This document shows positions 9,159 through 19,817 of a stretch of 64,000 bases of DNA, piece by piece. This DNA comes from Streptomyces sp. NBC_01429 (GTDB taxonomy: Bacteria; Actinomycetota; Actinomycetes; Streptomycetales; Streptomycetaceae). Location of the stretch: the NCBI RefSeq assembly GCF_036231945.1, contig NZ_CP109599.1, positions 2,078,501-2,142,500 of the forward strand, written 5' to 3'. Position numbers and translations under genes: made by a program. The notes beneath the pieces are model-generated. The model saw nothing but the letters and a program-made list of their open reading frames with translations. It was not told the DNA's origin and did not search any database. Numbering within the stretch: the stretch's first letter is position 1; each line of letters begins with the position of its first letter.

Positions 9159-9174
9159 TCAGACATATGTCTGA
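9159..9174. promoter_or_regulatory. 16-bp palindrome, candidate operator for proline catabolism
   Basis: TCAGACATATGTCTGA is a perfect 16-bp palindrome in the 154-base gap between the divergent proline dehydrogenase and PucR-type regulator genes, 21 bases before the regulator start. A second 10-bp palindrome (GACAGCTGTC, 9129-9138) lies nearby. Binding by the adjacent regulator is inferred from position only. Confidence 0.55.
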
Positions 9175-9195
9175 AGCCGGTGGGAGAATGTCCGG

Positions 9196-10383
9196 GTGAA
9201 CGATGGTTATCAGGAACTGGTCGACGAGATCTCGGCGCTCCTGGGCGTCCCGGCGACGCTGGAGAACCGCGACTTCGGGCTGATCGCCTTCGGCGCGCAC
9301 GACAGCGAGGACGACACGGCGATGGACCCGGTCAGGACGCGCTCGATCCTGACCCGGAAGTCGACACCGGCGGTCCGCGCCTGGTTCGAGGCGTTCGGCA
9401 TCACGCGCGCCACGGATCCGGTCCGCATCCCGGCCGCACCGGACGCGGGGGTCTTCCGGGGCCGGATCTGTCTGCCCGTGCGCCACCGGGGCCATGTCCT
9501 CGGCTACGTATGGCTGCTGGACGACTCGGACCCGGGACCGGCCGCCTCCCGGCTGGCGGCGGCGATGGAGGTGACCGGCCGGATCGGCGATCTGCTCGCC
9601 GACGAGCTGCGGACCGGGGTGGACCTGGCCCGCGAGCTGCGGGCGGTGCTCACCGCCGGGCCGGGCTGGCAGCGGGAGATGGCGCTGGCCACCCTGCGCA
9701 CGGCGCTCGGCCCGAGCGCGGAGGGCCTGCATGTGGTGGTCTGCGTGGCGCCCTGGCGCGACGAGGAGCCGGGGACACGCGCGGTGCCGGGGACGGCGGC
9801 GCTGTGCACCCTGCCGTACGGCTACGGCCACGGGAGCGGCGCCGAGGACACGGCGGGGGCCGATTCCGACGGGCGGGGCGGCCCGGCTGCGCTGGCCCTG
9901 CTCGTACGGCTGCGCTCCGCCGACGCGCTCGCCCCCGTGCTCGCGGCCGTGGACCGGCTGCGCGAGAGCGCGGGCCCCGGGGCCGCCGCCGGCGCGAGCG
10001 CCCCGCGCCGGGGCCCCGCCGAACTGCCGGAGGCCTGGCGCGAGGCGGTCGCGGCGGCCCGCGCCTGCGAGGCCCAGCCCCGCTTCGGCCCGGTGGCCCA
10101 GTGGGCGTCCATCGGCCCGTACCGCCTGCTCACCGCGCTGCCCACCGGGCCCGATCCCGCGGTCCGTACGCTCCTGTCCCCCGCCCACGGCGAACTGGCG
10201 CACACCGCCGAGGTGTTCCTCGACCACGCCGGGCAGGCGGGCCGCACCGCCTCGGCCCTGGGCATCCACCGGCAGACGCTCTACTACCGGCTCTCCCGGA
10301 TCGAGCAGCTCACCGGCCTCGATCTGGACGACGGCGAGGACCGGCTGCTCCTCCACATGGCACTGAAGGCGGCACGGCTCTGA
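9196..10383 (+). CDS. PucR-family transcriptional regulator of proline catabolism (predicted)
   Basis: A 395-residue regulator. The C-terminal region, with [27 protein letters not shown], is the PucR-type helix-turn-helix that ends members of the CdaR/PucR group. The preceding 300 residues form the GAF-like/GGDEF-related sensory part usual in this group. The GTG start has GGGAG upstream. Regulators of this type often activate the neighbouring catabolic genes when the substrate is present. Divergence from the proline dehydrogenase gene suggests control of proline use. The ligand is unknown. Confidence 0.85.
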   Translation: MNDGYQELVDEISALLGVPATLENRDFGLIAFGAHDSEDDTAMDPVRTRSILTRKSTPAVRAWFEAFGITRATDPVRIPAAPDAGVFRGRICLPVRHRGHVLGYVWLLDDSDPGPAASRLAAAMEVTGRIGDLLADELRTGVDLARELRAVLTAGPGWQREMALATLRTALGPSAEGLHVVVCVAPWRDEEPGTRAVPGTAALCTLPYGYGHGSGAEDTAGADSDGRGGPAALALLVRLRSADALAPVLAAVDRLRESAGPGAAAGASAPRRGPAELPEAWREAVAAARACEAQPRFGPVAQWASIGPYRLLTALPTGPDPAVRTLLSPAHGELAHTAEVFLDHAGQAGRTASALGIHRQTLYYRLSRIEQLTGLDLDDGEDRLLLHMALKAARL

Positions 10384-10407
10384 CCGGCGGGTACACACCG
10401 CGGTGGG

Positions 10408-10890
10408 TCAGAGGTCAGCGCACAGGTCGCGCGCCTTGCCAATGCCGGCCTTCACCTCGGCGTCGACCTTGAACGTCATCATGATGCGGTCGGTCGCCTC
10501 CTGGAGCGTGGTCGCGAGCGGCTTGTACGCGGCGTCGCCCGCCGCGGCCGCGCGCGAAAGGCTGTACGCGGCGCCCCAGCGGTGGCTCGCGACTTCCCCG
10601 GCGGGTCCCTTGGTCATGTACTTCGACTCGTCGAACCCGTCGAGAGCCGCACAGGCGGCCACGGCGTCGGCTCGCGCCCCCGGCTCCTCACCACCACCCG
10701 AGAGCGCCCATGCCGCGCCCACGCCCCCGCCTCCGAGCACCAGCCCGACCGCCAGGGCGATCACCAGCGGCCCGGCAGGCCGCGTGGCCGGGGCTGTCAG
10801 GGCTGCCGGCGGCTCCGACCGTGCGGTGGAAGGGGGTTCAGCGGGCGGCGTGCGCGGCTGATCCGACTGCGGTGAGGGCGACGACTGCAT
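10408..10890 (-). CDS. Single-pass membrane protein of unknown function
   Basis: A 160-residue protein with a proline/serine-rich cytoplasmic head (1-38), one membrane helix (about 41-63, GPLVIALAVGLVLGGGG) and an alanine-rich extracellular domain with two cysteines (about 80 and 157) that could form a disulfide. I do not recognise a family. Its stop codon lies 22 bases beyond the convergent PucR-type gene. The coding pattern looks real for this GC content. Confidence 0.65.
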   Translation of the reverse strand: MQSSPSPQSDQPRTPPAEPPSTARSEPPAALTAPATRPAGPLVIALAVGLVLGGGGVGAAWALSGGGEEPGARADAVAACAALDGFDESKYMTKGPAGEVASHRWGAAYSLSRAAAAGDAAYKPLATTLQEATDRIMMTFKVDAEVKAGIGKARDLCADL

Positions 10891-10949
10891 AAGAAGATCT
10901 TTCCACCGCGGCGTCGGCAGGACAACAGGCCGCGGCTACAGAGCCCGTG

Positions 10950-10995
10950 ACGTGGCTGAGGGGCCCGGTGCCGACACCGGGCCCCTCAGCCACGT
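10950..10995 (-). terminator. Terminator of serA
   Basis: A perfect 21-bp stem (10950-10970 with 10975-10995) with a 4-base loop starts 14 bases after the serA stop codon. No T-run is present. Confidence 0.85.
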
Positions 10996-11009
10996 ACCAG
11001 CGGACCGCG

Positions 11010-12602
11010 TCAGTCGGTCAGGTTCACCGAGCGGGCCGAGGCCGCGCCGATCTCCTCGGAGATCTCGGCGAGCACCGCCGGCGGCACGGTGTCGTCCACG
11101 GTGAGCACGACCAGCGCCTCGCCGCCCTCCTCCGCGCGCGCGACCTGCATGCCCGCGATGTTCAGCCCGGCCTCGCCGAGGATCCGGCCGACCGTGCCGA
11201 CGACGCCGGGGCGGTCCTCGTACCGCAGCACGACCATGTGGTCGGCCAGCGCCAGCTCCACGTCGTACTCACCGATCGCGACGATTTTCAGCAGGTGCTT
11301 GGGCCCGGCCAGGGTGCCGGAGACCGAGACCTCCTCGCCGTCGGCGAGGGTGCCGCGCACGGTGACCACATTGCGGTGGTTCGGGGACTCGCTGGAGGTG
11401 GTGAGCCGGACCTCGACGCCACGCTCCTGAGCGAACAGCGGGGCGTTGACGTACGACACGGTCTCGGCGACGACATCCTCGAACACGCCCTTGAGCGCGG
11501 AGAGTTCGAGCACCTTCACATCGTGCTGGGTGATCTCGCCGTACACCTCGACATCGAGCCGGGCGGCGACCTCGCCCGCGAGGGCGGTGAAGATCCGGCC
11601 GAGCTTCTCGGCGAGCGGCAGGCCCGGGCGTACGTCCTCGGCGATGACCCCGCCCTGGACGTTGACCGCGTCCGGTACGAGTTCACCGGCGAGCGCGAGC
11701 CGTACGGACCTGGCGACGGCGATGCCCGCCTTCTCCTGCGCCTCGTCGGTGGAGGCGCCGAGGTGCGGGGTGCAGACGACCTGGTCGAACTGGAACAGCG
11801 GGGAGTCCGTGCAGGGCTCCTTCGTGTACACGTCCAGCCCGGCACCGGCGACGCGGCCCTCCTTGAGGGCGGAGGCGAGCGCCTCCTCGTCGACGATCCC
11901 GCCGCGCGCGGCGTTGACAATCCGCACGGACGGCTTGACCTTGTGGAGCGCCTCGTCGCCGATCAGACCCAGCGTCTCGGGGGTCTTGGGCAGGTGCACC
12001 GTGATGAAGTCGGAGACTTCGAGCAGCTCGTCCAGCGACAGCAGCTTGACGCCCATCTGCGCGGCGCGGGCCGGCTGCACATAGGGGTCGTACGCCACGA
12101 TCTTCATGCCGAAGGCGGACATGCGCTGCGCGACCAGCACGCCGATGCGGCCGAGGCCGACGACGCCGAGGGTCTTCTCGCTCAGCTCGACGCCCGTGTA
12201 CTTGGAGCGCTTCCACTCGCCGTTCTTGAGGGCGGTGTTCGCCTGCGGGATGTTGCGCGCGGTGGCGACGAGCAGACCGCAGGCCAGCTCGGCGGCGGTG
12301 ACGATATTGGAGGTCGGCGCGTTGACGACCATCACGCCGGCCTTGGTGGCGGCGGCGACGTCGACGTTGTCGAGACCGACCCCGGCGCGGGCGACGACCC
12401 TCAGCTTCGAGGCCGCGGCGACGGCCTCGGCGTCGACCTTGGTCGCGGAGCGGACGAGAATCGCGTCCACATCGGCGATCGCGGGCAGCAGTTGCGCGCG
12501 GTCGGCGCCGTCACAGTGCCGGATCTCGAAATCCGGACCGAGTGCGTCGACGGTGGCGGGCGAAAGCTCTTCAGCGATGAGTACGACAGGTTTCGAGCTC
12601 AC
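11010..12602 (-). CDS. serA: D-3-phosphoglycerate dehydrogenase
   Basis: First step of serine synthesis: 3-phosphoglycerate to phosphohydroxypyruvate with NAD. With 530 residues it is the long type 1 form known from mycobacteria. It has the catalytic/NAD domain (GLGRIG, NAARGGIVDE with the catalytic Arg, DVYTKEP with Glu, CTPHLGAS with His), then an ASB domain, then a C-terminal ACT domain (HMVVLRYEDRPGVVG) that in the family binds serine for feedback inhibition. The GTG start beginning VSSKPVVLIAEE matches the usual N-terminus. It lies downstream of ilvC but beyond a strong terminator, so it is probably separately transcribed. Confidence 0.95.
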   Translation of the reverse strand: MSSKPVVLIAEELSPATVDALGPDFEIRHCDGADRAQLLPAIADVDAILVRSATKVDAEAVAAASKLRVVARAGVGLDNVDVAAATKAGVMVVNAPTSNIVTAAELACGLLVATARNIPQANTALKNGEWKRSKYTGVELSEKTLGVVGLGRIGVLVAQRMSAFGMKIVAYDPYVQPARAAQMGVKLLSLDELLEVSDFITVHLPKTPETLGLIGDEALHKVKPSVRIVNAARGGIVDEEALASALKEGRVAGAGLDVYTKEPCTDSPLFQFDQVVCTPHLGASTDEAQEKAGIAVARSVRLALAGELVPDAVNVQGGVIAEDVRPGLPLAEKLGRIFTALAGEVAARLDVEVYGEITQHDVKVLELSALKGVFEDVVAETVSYVNAPLFAQERGVEVRLTTSSESPNHRNVVTVRGTLADGEEVSVSGTLAGPKHLLKIVAIGEYDVELALADHMVVLRYEDRPGVVGTVGRILGEAGLNIAGMQVARAEEGGEALVVLTVDDTVPPAVLAEISEEIGAASARSVNLTD

Positions 12603-12816
12603 GTGAGTCCTCACAAGTCCCATTGCGGACGGCCGTCCCGACGGCCGCATGCGGTGGAGGGGTCCTAGGGCGGAGCGCGCCCTAACCGCGTGAAAGACGC
12701 ACGACGCTGTGGGCCTGACGCGTATGTGTTGAGCAGTGTAATGCCGTCGCCGGAGGGTTATTCCGCCCGTGCGGCAGGATCACTCGTACGTGCGGCCCGG
12801 CGTCGGCGCCCGGTGC

Positions 12817-12860
12817 GGCGGCCCCGGTCCGTGCGGGAATCCGCAGGGACCGGGGCCGCC
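12817..12860 (-). terminator. Terminator of the ilvBNC operon
   Basis: A perfect 14-bp stem (12817-12830 with 12847-12860) whose 16-base loop itself folds into a 5-bp hairpin begins 10 bases beyond the ilvC stop codon. Confidence 0.8.
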
Positions 12861-12870
12861 CGTCCAGGTA

Positions 12871-14541
<1,671 letters not shown>

Positions 14542-16413
14542 TCAGTCGTCTGCGCTGTCGCCGAAGTCGGGACGGACGTCCCGGGCGGCCATGACCTCGT
14601 CGTTCGAGGTGCCGGCGGCGACCATCGGCCACACCTGGGCGTCCTCGTGGACGATGAAGTCGACCACGACGGGGCGGTCGTTGATGGCGTTGGCCTTGGC
14701 GATCACCGCGTCCAGCTCGTCCGGGGACTCACAGCGCATCGCGACGCATCCCATGGCCTCCGCCAGCTTCACGAAGTCCGGGACCCGGGTGCCGCCGGTG
14801 GGGCCGCCGTCGGTCTCCTGGCCCGCGTGCAGCACGGTGTTGGAGTAGCGCTGGTTGTAGAAGAGGGTCTGCCACTGGCGGACCATGCCCAGCGCGCCGT
14901 TGTTGATGATCGCGACCTTGATCGGGATGTTGTTCAGGGCGCAGGTGGTGAGTTCCTGGTTGGTCATCTGGAAGCAGCCGTCGCCGTCGATCGCCCAGAC
15001 CGTACGGTCCGGCAGCCCGGCCTTGGCGCCCATGGCGGCGGGGACCGCGTACCCCATGGTTCCGGCGCCGCCGGAGTTCAGCCAGGTGGCGGGCTTCTCG
15101 TACTGGATGAAGTGGGCGGCCCACATCTGGTGCTGGCCGACGCCCGCGGCGAAGACGGTGCCCTCGGGCGCGAGCCGGCCGATGCGCTCGATGACCTGCT
15201 GCGGTGCGAGCGTGCCGTTGTCGGGCTGGTCGTAACCGAGGGGGTAGGTCTCGCGCCAGCGGTTGAGGTCCTTCCACCAGGCCGCGTATCCCGACTTGGC
15301 GGCCTCTCCGACCTGGCCCTCGGTGTGCTCTGTCTGGACGGCCTGGACGAGGTCGGCGAGGACCTCGCGGGCGTCGCCGACGATCGGCACGTCCGCGATG
15401 CGGTTCTTGCCGATCTCGGCCGGGTCGATGTCGGCGTGCACGATCTTGGCGTGCGGGGCGAAGCTCTCCAGCTTGCCGGTGACGCGGTCGTCGAAGCGGG
15501 CGCCCAGGGCCACGATCAGGTCGGCCTTCTGGAGCGCGGTGACGGCGGTGACCGCCCCGTGCATGCCCGGCATGCCCACGTGCAGGGGGTGGGTGTCGGG
15601 GAACGCGCCCAGCGCCATCAGGGTGGTGGTGACGGGGGCCCCGGTCAGCTCGGCGAGGACCTTCAGCTCGGCCGTGGCGCGGGCCTTGAGAACTCCGCCG
15701 CCGACGTACAGCACCGGGCGCTTGGCCTGGGAGATCAGCTTGGCGGCCTCGCGGATCTGCTTGGCGTGCGGCTTGGTCACCGGGCGGTAGCCGGGCAGGT
15801 CCTGGACGGGCGGCCAGCTGAAGGTGGTCCGCGCCTGGAGGGCGTCCTTGGCGATGTCGACCAGGACGGGTCCCGGACGGCCGGTAGAGGCGATGTGGAA
15901 GGCCTCCGCGATGGTCCTGGGGATGTCCTCGGCCTTGGTGACGAGGAAGTTGTGCTTCGTGATCGGCATGGTGATGCCGCAGATGTCCGCCTCCTGGAAG
16001 GCGTCCGTGCCGATCGCGGCGCTCGCCACCTGCCCGGTGATCGCGACCAGCGGCACGGAGTCCATGTGCGCGTCGGCGATCGGCGTGACCAGGTTGGTGG
16101 CGCCGGGGCCCGAGGTCGCCATGCAGACGCCGACCTTGCCGGTGGCCTGGGCGTATCCCTCGGCCGCGTGGCCGGCGCCCTGCTCGTGGCGGACGAGGAT
16201 GTGGCGGACCCGGGTGGAGTCCATCATCGGGTCGTACGCGGGGAGGATGGCGCCGCCGGGGATGCCGAATACCGTGTCGGCGCCCACTTCCTCAAGAGAG
16301 CGGATGAGCGACTGCGCGCCCGTGACGTGCTCGACGGAGGCGGAGGACGGTGCGCCGTTACGGGCCCGCGGCTGCGGATGGTGGGCCCCGGTGGCCTGGT
16401 CGGTCATCGGCAT
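14542..16413 (-). CDS. ilvB: Acetolactate synthase large (catalytic) subunit
   Basis: ThDP- and FAD-dependent condensation of pyruvate with pyruvate or 2-oxobutyrate, the first common step of branched-chain synthesis. The 623 residues contain the cofactor-activating glutamate in [13 protein letters not shown], the central FAD domain and the ThDP-binding [12 protein letters not shown]...NN motif. The 40-residue N-terminal extension before [16 protein letters not shown] is typical of actinobacteria. Expression is predicted to be attenuated by the leader peptide and terminator immediately upstream. Confidence 0.95.
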   Translation of the reverse strand: MPMTDQATGAHHPQPRARNGAPSSASVEHVTGAQSLIRSLEEVGADTVFGIPGGAILPAYDPMMDSTRVRHILVRHEQGAGHAAEGYAQATGKVGVCMATSGPGATNLVTPIADAHMDSVPLVAITGQVASAAIGTDAFQEADICGITMPITKHNFLVTKAEDIPRTIAEAFHIASTGRPGPVLVDIAKDALQARTTFSWPPVQDLPGYRPVTKPHAKQIREAAKLISQAKRPVLYVGGGVLKARATAELKVLAELTGAPVTTTLMALGAFPDTHPLHVGMPGMHGAVTAVTALQKADLIVALGARFDDRVTGKLESFAPHAKIVHADIDPAEIGKNRIADVPIVGDAREVLADLVQAVQTEHTEGQVGEAAKSGYAAWWKDLNRWRETYPLGYDQPDNGTLAPQQVIERIGRLAPEGTVFAAGVGQHQMWAAHFIQYEKPATWLNSGGAGTMGYAVPAAMGAKAGLPDRTVWAIDGDGCFQMTNQELTTCALNNIPIKVAIINNGALGMVRQWQTLFYNQRYSNTVLHAGQETDGGPTGGTRVPDFVKLAEAMGCVAMRCESPDELDAVIAKANAINDRPVVVDFIVHEDAQVWPMVAAGTSNDEVMAARDVRPDFGDSADD

Positions 16414-16462
16414 TCTCTTCTCGAAGCTGAGGGTTTTTGCGAGGGTTTGGGGTGTGCCGGTG

Positions 16463-16500
16463 CAACAAAAAACCCCTCGTGCCGTGAGGCAGGCGAGGGG
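16463..16500 (-). promoter_or_regulatory. Attenuator terminator of ilvBNC
   Basis: On the minus strand a stem (16494-16500 with 16473-16479, extended by an inner GCC/GGC pair) is followed by a run of six T residues and then GTT. It lies between the leader peptide (stop at 16543) and the ilvB start (16413), the classical arrangement for ribosome-mediated attenuation. Confidence 0.85.
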
Positions 16501-16542
16501 AGCGCGTCGGTGCGGTCTGCAGAGCGGGTACGGGGCTCTGCT

Positions 16543-16584
16543 TCAGCCGACGCGCTTTCCAAGTACGAGAATTCGGGTGCGCAT
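16543..16584 (-). CDS. ilvB leader peptide MRTRILVLGKRVG
   Basis: A 13-residue peptide containing Ile-Leu-Val-Leu in a row, plus a later Val, so translation would stall when any of the three branched-chain amino acids is scarce. A strong Shine-Dalgarno sequence (GGAGGGAGGG) precedes the ATG. The stop is 43 bases before the attenuator stem. Leader peptides of this sequence type upstream of ilvB are known from comparative studies of Streptomyces and other actinobacteria; stalling is predicted to let an antiterminator form and ilvBNC be transcribed. Confidence 0.9.
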   Translation of the reverse strand: MRTRILVLGKRVG

Positions 16585-16617
16585 GGCACTGACCCTCCCT
16601 CCGCCGCGCCCCGACTG

Positions 16618-19600
16618 TCAAGTGGGTGGGACGGGCGTCTCACTATTTGAGCGCATGGTGGGACGCGGAATCCGGTCGGAGACCGGCTGACGGGAGCGCC
16701 GGACGGGCAGCGCGCTGCCGGAGAGGACCGGCTGGGCGACGGCGCCCGGGACCGGGTACGAGCCCGCGACCAGGGCGCGGCGCAGCCGGTGCTCGTCCAG
16801 CGGTCCGGCGAAGGCCATGCCCTGACCGTGGGTGCATCCCATGGCGCGCAGGGCGATCACCTGTTCGGGGACGTCGACGCCCTCGGCGACGGACTGCATG
16901 CCGAGGTCGCAGGCGATCCGGAGCAGCCCCGCGGTGATCTTGTGCAGCCTGGCGGACTCCACGACGCCCTCGACCAGTCCGCGGTCCAGTTTCAGTACGT
17001 CGACGGGGAGCCTGCGCAGGGCGCTTATCGCCGCGTATCCGCTGCCGAAGCCGTCGAGCGCGATCCGGACGCCGAGTCGGCGCAGCGCGACGAGACGGTG
17101 CTCCAGCTCGTCCAGGGAGGCGCGCGGGTCGCTGTCGGACAGCTCGATCATCAGGGCGCCCGAGGGCAGCCCGTGCCGGGTCAGCAGCGCTTCGATGGAG
17201 CCCAGCGGCATGGACTTGTCGAGCAGCCTGCGGGCGGGCAGCCGGACGGCCACGGGGACGGTGTGGCCGAGCCCGGCGCGCTCGGCGGCCTGCTCGACGG
17301 CCTGTTCGAGCAGCCAGCGGCCCAGTTCCGCGGTGCGGTCGCTGTCGTCGGCGACGCGCAGGAACTCGGCGGGGGTGTACAGGATGCCCTGGGCGGAGCG
17401 CCATCGGGCCTGGGCGGCGACGGCGGAGACCCGGCCGGAGGTGAGGTGCACCACGGGCTGGTGGAGCAGGGCGAACTCGCCGTCGTGCAGGGCGGTGCGC
17501 AGCCGGGTGGCCAGCTCGGTCCTGCGGACCACGTCCGCCTGCATCTGGGGCGCGTACAGCTCGACGCGGTCCTTGCCCGCCGCCTTGGCGCGGTACATGG
17601 CGAGGTCGGCGTTGCGCATGAGGCCGGTGGGAGTTATCCCCGGCTCGGCGAAGGCGACGCCGATGGAGGCGGCGACCCGGACGTCGTTGCCGTCGATCCG
17701 GTACGGCTGGGAGAGCCGGAGGCGGAGCCGGTCGGCGATCTCGTGGACCTGGTACTCCCGGGCCGTGCGGTCGGTGGAGCCGTCGCCGAGGACGATGGCG
17801 GCGAACTCGTCGCCGCCGAGCCTGGCGGCGGTGTCCCCGGCCCGTACGGACTCCTGGAGGCGGTGGGCGGCCTGGACGAGCAGCTCGTCACCGGTCTGGT
17901 GGCCCAGCCGGTCGTTGACGCCCTTGAAGCCGTCGAGGTCGATGAAGAGCACCGCGGTGCCGGCGTCGGTCGCGCGGCGGCCGGCGAGGGCCTGGCGGAC
18001 CCGTTCGGTGAACAGGGCGCGGTTGGGGAGGTCGGTGAGCGGGTCGTGCTCGGCGTTGTGCTGCAACTGCGCCTGGAGGCGGACGCGCTCGGTGACGTCC
18101 CGGCTGTTGAAGATCAGCCCGCCCTGGTGGCGGTTGACGGTGGACTCCACGTTGAGCCAGCCGCCGCTGCCGGAGCTGAACCGGCACTCGATCCTGGTGG
18201 TGGGTTCCTCCGCCGGAGGTGTGGCGAGAAAGCGCCGGACCTCGTGGATCACCCGGCCGAGGTCGTCCGGGTGGATGATCGAGGCCAGTTCGGCGCCGAC
18301 GAGATCCTCGGCGTCCCGCCCGTACACCCCCGCCGCCGCGGGGCTGACGTAGCGCAGGGTGCCGGAGGCCGCGGCGATCATGATCACATCGCTGGACCCC
18401 TGCACCAGGGAGCGGAAGTGGTTCTCCTTCTGGGCCAGTTCATGGGTGAGCGCGATGTTGTCGACGAGCATGATGCCCTGCCGTATGACCAGGGCGAGGA
18501 CGACCGTGCAGCCGGTGAGGACGACGACCCGGTCGACCCGGCGGCCCTCGATGACGTTGTAGAGAATCCCCAGCGTGCAGACGGCGGCGGCCAGATACGG
18601 CGTGAGCGCGGCCAGCGAGCTGGCGATGGGCGTGGAGTGGCGGCCCTGCCGGGGCGGTGCCGGGACGGTGTCCGTCATGCGGCGCACCCCCCAGGGCGCG
18701 TAGGCGAGGAGCAGCGAGCCGGCGAACCATCCGGCGTCCAGCAGCTGTCCGGAGCGGTAGGTGTCACGCAGCAGCGGGGAGGTGAACAGGGCATCACAGA
18801 GCACCGTCAGGGCAAGGGCGGCGATCGCGGTGTTGACCGCGGAGCGGCTGCCCGTGGCGCGCCGGAAGTGGAGCGCGAGGACCATGCTGACGAGCACGAT
18901 GTCGAGCAGTGGATAGGCGAGCGAGAGAGCGGCCTGGAGCACGCTCTCGCCCTGGAAGGTCGCCGTGCGCGCGAGCGCGAGGCTCCAGGAGAGGGTGAGC
19001 AGCGAACCGCCGATGAGCCAGGAGTCCAGCGCGAGACAGACCCAGCCGGCCCTGCTCACCGGGCGCTTGGCGAGGACGAGCAGCCCCACGATGGCGGGCG
19101 GCGCGAAGCAGAGGAAGAAGAGATCCGCGAAGGAGGGGCTGGGTACGGGCTCGTCGAGCACGACTTCGTACCACCCCCAGACCGCGTTTCCCGCCGAGGC
19201 CATCGCGGACGAGAACGAGAACAGCAGCCAGGCGGGCCGGAAGCGGCTGGTGTGGCCGCGGGCGTAGAAGAAGCAGGAGACGGCGGCGATCAGGGCGGCG
19301 AGGCTCAGCCCGAAGTCACCCATGAACAGGGCCAGCCGCTCCGAGCCCCAGCCCAGCGCGGCGCCGGCGGCGTAGCCCGCGCAGATCAGGGCGAGGAGGA
19401 GCTGGGCGGCCGGCCCGCTGCTTCCGCCGGCGGCCGGGCGCGCGCCGACGACCATGCCCTCGGCGCTCACCGGAGCGCTCCGTGAGATGTCTGAGGTGTC
19501 TGAGGTGTCTCCGTGACCGTCGGCGCGCACGGTGTGCGCTCCGGGGTGTCCGGAGGCCGCCGCCGGCGTCCTTGACGCGTCGGATCGTTCGTCCATCGGC

Positions 19601-19710
19601 CGTACATCGCCCGTCGCCCCCCTCGGTTCCTGATCGCTCCGCCGCACCGCCCCAGGCGCGGCACAGCCCCCAGATCGGGACGATACACCAGACTCGTCAC
19701 TCAGGGACAT
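16618..19710 (-). CDS. Membrane PAS-GGDEF-EAL protein with degenerate EAL site
   Basis: A 1030-residue cyclic-di-GMP signalling protein. The order is a disordered N-terminus (1-95), a membrane region with about 9-10 helices (100-412), a PAS domain (about 428-545), GGDEF (555-715) and EAL (735-985). GGDEF is intact (632-636) with an I-site RAGD (623-626), so diguanylate cyclase activity is plausible. The EAL motif is AAQ (765-767), the conserved Asn is Arg823 and the DDFG loop reads DGFG (886-889), so phosphodiesterase activity is unlikely. The ATG at 19710 has GGAGAG upstream. It probably matches the ORF next to ilvB in S. coelicolor. Confidence 0.9.
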   Translation of the reverse strand: MSLSDESGVSSRSGGCAAPGAVRRSDQEPRGATGDVRPMDERSDASRTPAAASGHPGAHTVRADGHGDTSDTSDISRSAPVSAEGMVVGARPAAGGSSGPAAQLLLALICAGYAAGAALGWGSERLALFMGDFGLSLAALIAAVSCFFYARGHTSRFRPAWLLFSFSSAMASAGNAVWGWYEVVLDEPVPSPSFADLFFLCFAPPAIVGLLVLAKRPVSRAGWVCLALDSWLIGGSLLTLSWSLALARTATFQGESVLQAALSLAYPLLDIVLVSMVLALHFRRATGSRSAVNTAIAALALTVLCDALFTSPLLRDTYRSGQLLDAGWFAGSLLLAYAPWGVRRMTDTVPAPPRQGRHSTPIASSLAALTPYLAAAVCTLGILYNVIEGRRVDRVVVLTGCTVVLALVIRQGIMLVDNIALTHELAQKENHFRSLVQGSSDVIMIAAASGTLRYVSPAAAGVYGRDAEDLVGAELASIIHPDDLGRVIHEVRRFLATPPAEEPTTRIECRFSSGSGGWLNVESTVNRHQGGLIFNSRDVTERVRLQAQLQHNAEHDPLTDLPNRALFTERVRQALAGRRATDAGTAVLFIDLDGFKGVNDRLGHQTGDELLVQAAHRLQESVRAGDTAARLGGDEFAAIVLGDGSTDRTAREYQVHEIADRLRLRLSQPYRIDGNDVRVAASIGVAFAEPGITPTGLMRNADLAMYRAKAAGKDRVELYAPQMQADVVRRTELATRLRTALHDGEFALLHQPVVHLTSGRVSAVAAQARWRSAQGILYTPAEFLRVADDSDRTAELGRWLLEQAVEQAAERAGLGHTVPVAVRLPARRLLDKSMPLGSIEALLTRHGLPSGALMIELSDSDPRASLDELEHRLVALRRLGVRIALDGFGSGYAAISALRRLPVDVLKLDRGLVEGVVESARLHKITAGLLRIACDLGMQSVAEGVDVPEQVIALRAMGCTHGQGMAFAGPLDEHRLRRALVAGSYPVPGAVAQPVLSGSALPVRRSRQPVSDRIPRPTMRSNSETPVPPT

Positions 19711-19817
19711 AGTTCTTCTACTCTCCGTGACGACCTGGGGTGTTGTCGGCATCGGGGGTGCGGCGGGGCGGTCGCGACGGGCGCGCGGGACGGTGCGGGG
19801 CGCCCGCTCCGCGGGGT

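Noticed and set aside
9042..9195. A riboswitch in front of proline dehydrogenase
   Set aside because: Only 154 bases are available, shared by two divergent genes; repeats look like protein operators, with no aptamer fold I recognise.
12603..12816. T-box or leader peptide before serA
   Set aside because: No stem-loop with T-run and no short Ser-rich frame is visible upstream of the GTG.
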